From Rubrivivax gelatinosus (lineage in GTDB: Bacteria > Pseudomonadota > Gammaproteobacteria > Burkholderiales > Burkholderiaceae_C): a stretch of DNA of 64,000 bases. The position numbers and the translations under genes were made by a program. Below the pieces are notes generated by a model, which ran no database searches, was not told the origin of the DNA, and was given only the letters and a program-made list of their open reading frames with translations. Every line of letters begins with the position of its first letter. Within the stretch, counting starts at the first letter, position 1. This document shows, in pieces, positions 62,624-64,000 of this stretch. The DNA is taken from assembly GCF_004340905.1 (NCBI RefSeq), contig NZ_SLXD01000012.1, positions 142,492 to 206,491 of the forward strand, read 5' to 3'.

Positions 62624-63583
62624 ATGGATTCGGCGTCATTCGCAGCGGGTGCGTTCAAGCAGCTCGGCTTGAAGGTCTTCGAGCGGGGTTGGCTGTCGTC
62701 GAACAACATCCTGTTCGCACCGTCCAGACGCGCTCCCGCGACCGTCGTGGACACTGGGTACGTTTCGCACGCCGAGCAGACACTGGCGCTGCTGGCGTCT
62801 GCACTGGGCCCGGTCGGGTTGGAGCGGGTGATCAATACCCACCTGCACTCGGACCACGTCGGAGGCAACTCGAAGACGCAGGCGCAGTGGAACTGCGAGA
62901 CCCTGGTTCCGGAGGCCTCGCTGGATCCGGCACGACGATGGGATGAGAGCCGCTTGAGCTACGTGGACACGGGACAGCGTTGCCCTAGATTTCGCGTCGA
63001 CTCGGCGTTGGCCGCGGGCAAATCGATCGTGCTCGCCGACTACCCTTGGCAGGCGTGGTCGGCCCCGGGGCACGATCCAGATGCTCTGCTGCTTTTCCAG
63101 GCCGACAGCGGCGTGATGCTCAGCGGCGACGCCCTCTGGGAACAGCGGCTGGCCATCATCTTCCCGGCCCTGGAGGGGGAGGAAGCTGCATTCGGGGAGG
63201 CCTTGGCGGCGCTGGATCTCGTCGAACAGCTTGCGCCGAAGATCGTGATACCCGGGCACGGGCGAGTGTTCACGGACGTCGCGGGGGCGGTGAAGAGCAG
63301 TCGAGAAAGACTGCACCATTTTCTCCGCCATCCGGAACGTCACCTCGACTATGCGGAGCGTGCTTTGTTGATGTTCAACATGCTTGAACACGGGCAGCGG
63401 CGCCAGCAAGACCTGGTCGAATGGCTGTCGGCAACCCCGGTATTCCAGCGCATCCTTGCACGGCGCGGGCTGGCATCCGATGCTGCAACGAGCAATGCGT
63501 TACGCGTCATCGACTCCCTGGCGGCCGGTGGACAACTGCACCGTGAAGACGAGTGGGTGATGCTGAGCGGCAGGCTACGCTGA
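62624..63583 (+). CDS. Metallo-beta-lactamase-fold hydrolase
   Basis: The 319-residue protein has the zinc motif THLHSDHVGG (about residues 71-80), a further His in PGHDPDAL, bridging Asp in SGDALW and the last His in PGHGRV, so both zinc sites look complete. A helical C-terminal extension (about 220-319) is larger than in glyoxalase II. No signal peptide. The substrate is unknown; thioester, lactone or phosphodiester are all possible. It precedes the rRNA operon end on the other strand. Confidence 0.88.
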   Translation: MDSASFAAGAFKQLGLKVFERGWLSSNNILFAPSRRAPATVVDTGYVSHAEQTLALLASALGPVGLERVINTHLHSDHVGGNSKTQAQWNCETLVPEASLDPARRWDESRLSYVDTGQRCPRFRVDSALAAGKSIVLADYPWQAWSAPGHDPDALLLFQADSGVMLSGDALWEQRLAIIFPALEGEEAAFGEALAALDLVEQLAPKIVIPGHGRVFTDVAGAVKSSRERLHHFLRHPERHLDYAERALLMFNMLEHGQRRQQDLVEWLSATPVFQRILARRGLASDAATSNALRVIDSLAAGGQLHREDEWVMLSGRLR

Positions 63584-63672
63584 TCCGCCGCAGCGACTCG
63601 CGGTGCGGTCTCGCGGGGCGTTGTCGACGGCTCGGCCTTTGGCCGCGGTTTGAATTCGTCGTCGGAAAAACA

Positions 63673-63703
63673 AAAAGGCCCGGTTCATTGAGAACCGGGC
63701 CTT
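63673..63703 (-). terminator. rRNA operon terminator
   Basis: The stem GGCCCGGTTC/GAACCGGGCC with a short loop is followed, reading on the minus strand, by a T-rich run (TTTTTGTTTTT). It lies just beyond the 5S gene and ends the rRNA transcript. Confidence 0.92.
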
Positions 63704-63713
63704 CGAATAAATA

Positions 63714-63827
63714 GCCTGACGATGTCCTACTTTCACACGGGAACCCGCACTATCATCGGCGCAAAGGCGTTTCACTATCCTGTTCGGGATGGGAAGGAGT
63801 GGGACCACCTCGCTATGGTCATCAGGC
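63714..63827 (-). rRNA. rrf: 5S ribosomal RNA
   Basis: On the minus strand the sequence begins GCCTGATGACCATAGCGAGG and ends GGACATCGTCAGGC, with the conserved CCCATCCCGAACAGG loop inside. The ends pair to form helix I. The length of about 114 bases is normal for proteobacteria. Confidence 0.97.
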
Positions 63828-63944
63828 TTGACTTGTCGCCTCGCTGCTTCTTGGGGGCAGCTAGGCCAATTCATAGAGTATTGAAAATCAGCTGTTCGAT
63901 CGCGCTTTTGGCATAACCCGTTTGACTCAATCGTCAAAGTTATA

Positions 63945-64000
63945 GGGTCAAGCCTCACGAGCAATTAGTACCGGTTAGCTCAACGCATTACTGCGCTTCC
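63945..64000 (-). rRNA. rrl: 23S ribosomal RNA, 3' end only
   Basis: The minus strand reads GAGCTAACCGGTACTAAT then TGCTCGTGAGGCTTGACCC, the conserved 3' end of 23S rRNA. The gene continues past base 64000. The spacer 63828-63944 to the 5S gene holds no tRNA. Confidence 0.95.

Noticed and set aside
63828..63944. tRNA in the 23S-5S spacer
   Set aside because: No cloverleaf or T-loop sequence is visible in the 117 bases.

Overview
This window is a stretch of very GC-rich chromosome from a betaproteobacterium, most likely of the order Burkholderiales near the Rubrivivax/Leptothrix/Roseateles group. That placement is inferred from gene order and protein style: split glyQ/glyS next to lnt and corC, a DksA with one zinc-finger cysteine, a fused IcmF mutase, and a MerR-family LiuR regulator. 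Genes are dense, often overlapping by 1-10 bases, and mostly housekeeping or metabolic. I see no prophage, insertion sequence, CRISPR array, plasmid function or tRNA. The right end runs into the 3' end of an rRNA operon on the minus strand.

Layout. 1-6461 (minus): leucine/isovalerate degradation operon liuB-liuC-DUF4126-liuD-liuE plus a YbaK-like deacylase cut by the window edge. 6636-7256: CbiM-like membrane protein. 7336-13008 (minus): DUF2868 membrane protein, DUF3482 GTPase, trkA and trkH in one tightly overlapped unit. 13194-19201 (minus): liuR, liuA (isovaleryl-CoA dehydrogenase), carbonic anhydrase, aceK, thiolase and a MaoC-like hydratase. 19549-26178: YgjP-like protease, GntR regulator, a polyamine-type ABC importer and a divergent Asp/Glu-hydantoin racemase. 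26121-33128 (minus): corC-lnt-glyQ-glyS-gmhB-plsC. 33250-38864 (plus): COG0523 GTPase, dksA, a STAS protein, hslV and hslU. 39074-46707: coaX, icmF, a diguanylate cyclase and AMP nucleosidase. 46764-52613: MacAB-TolC-like export system and a convergent MFS transporter. 52805-56886: an EF-G paralogue, a TerC-family protein behind a manganese riboswitch, and a tonB with a Fur box. 56948-63583: unknown and small proteins, HDOD protein, Lrp/PhhA divergent pair, lipase, FFLEELY-type protein and MBL-fold hydrolase. 63714-64000 (minus): 5S rRNA and the end of 23S rRNA.

The theme that ties distant parts together is a palindromic operator, TTGACGTT-N6-AACGTCAA, found upstream of liuB, liuA, liuR and icmF. 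The adjacent MerR gene is a strong LiuR candidate. The predicted regulon joins leucine degradation, bicarbonate supply (carbonic anhydrase for the biotin carboxylase), the glyoxylate-bypass switch AceK, a thiolase for the acetoacetyl-CoA end, and a B12-dependent mutase of branched acyl-CoAs.

Other points worth a look are the coupling of an uncharacterised GTPase/membrane pair to TrkAH, a GmhB-like phosphatase whose nucleophilic aspartate is a glycine, three small families of intergenic hairpin repeats placed at gene ends, and a leader/terminator region with tiny ORFs at 57.6-58.4 kb.
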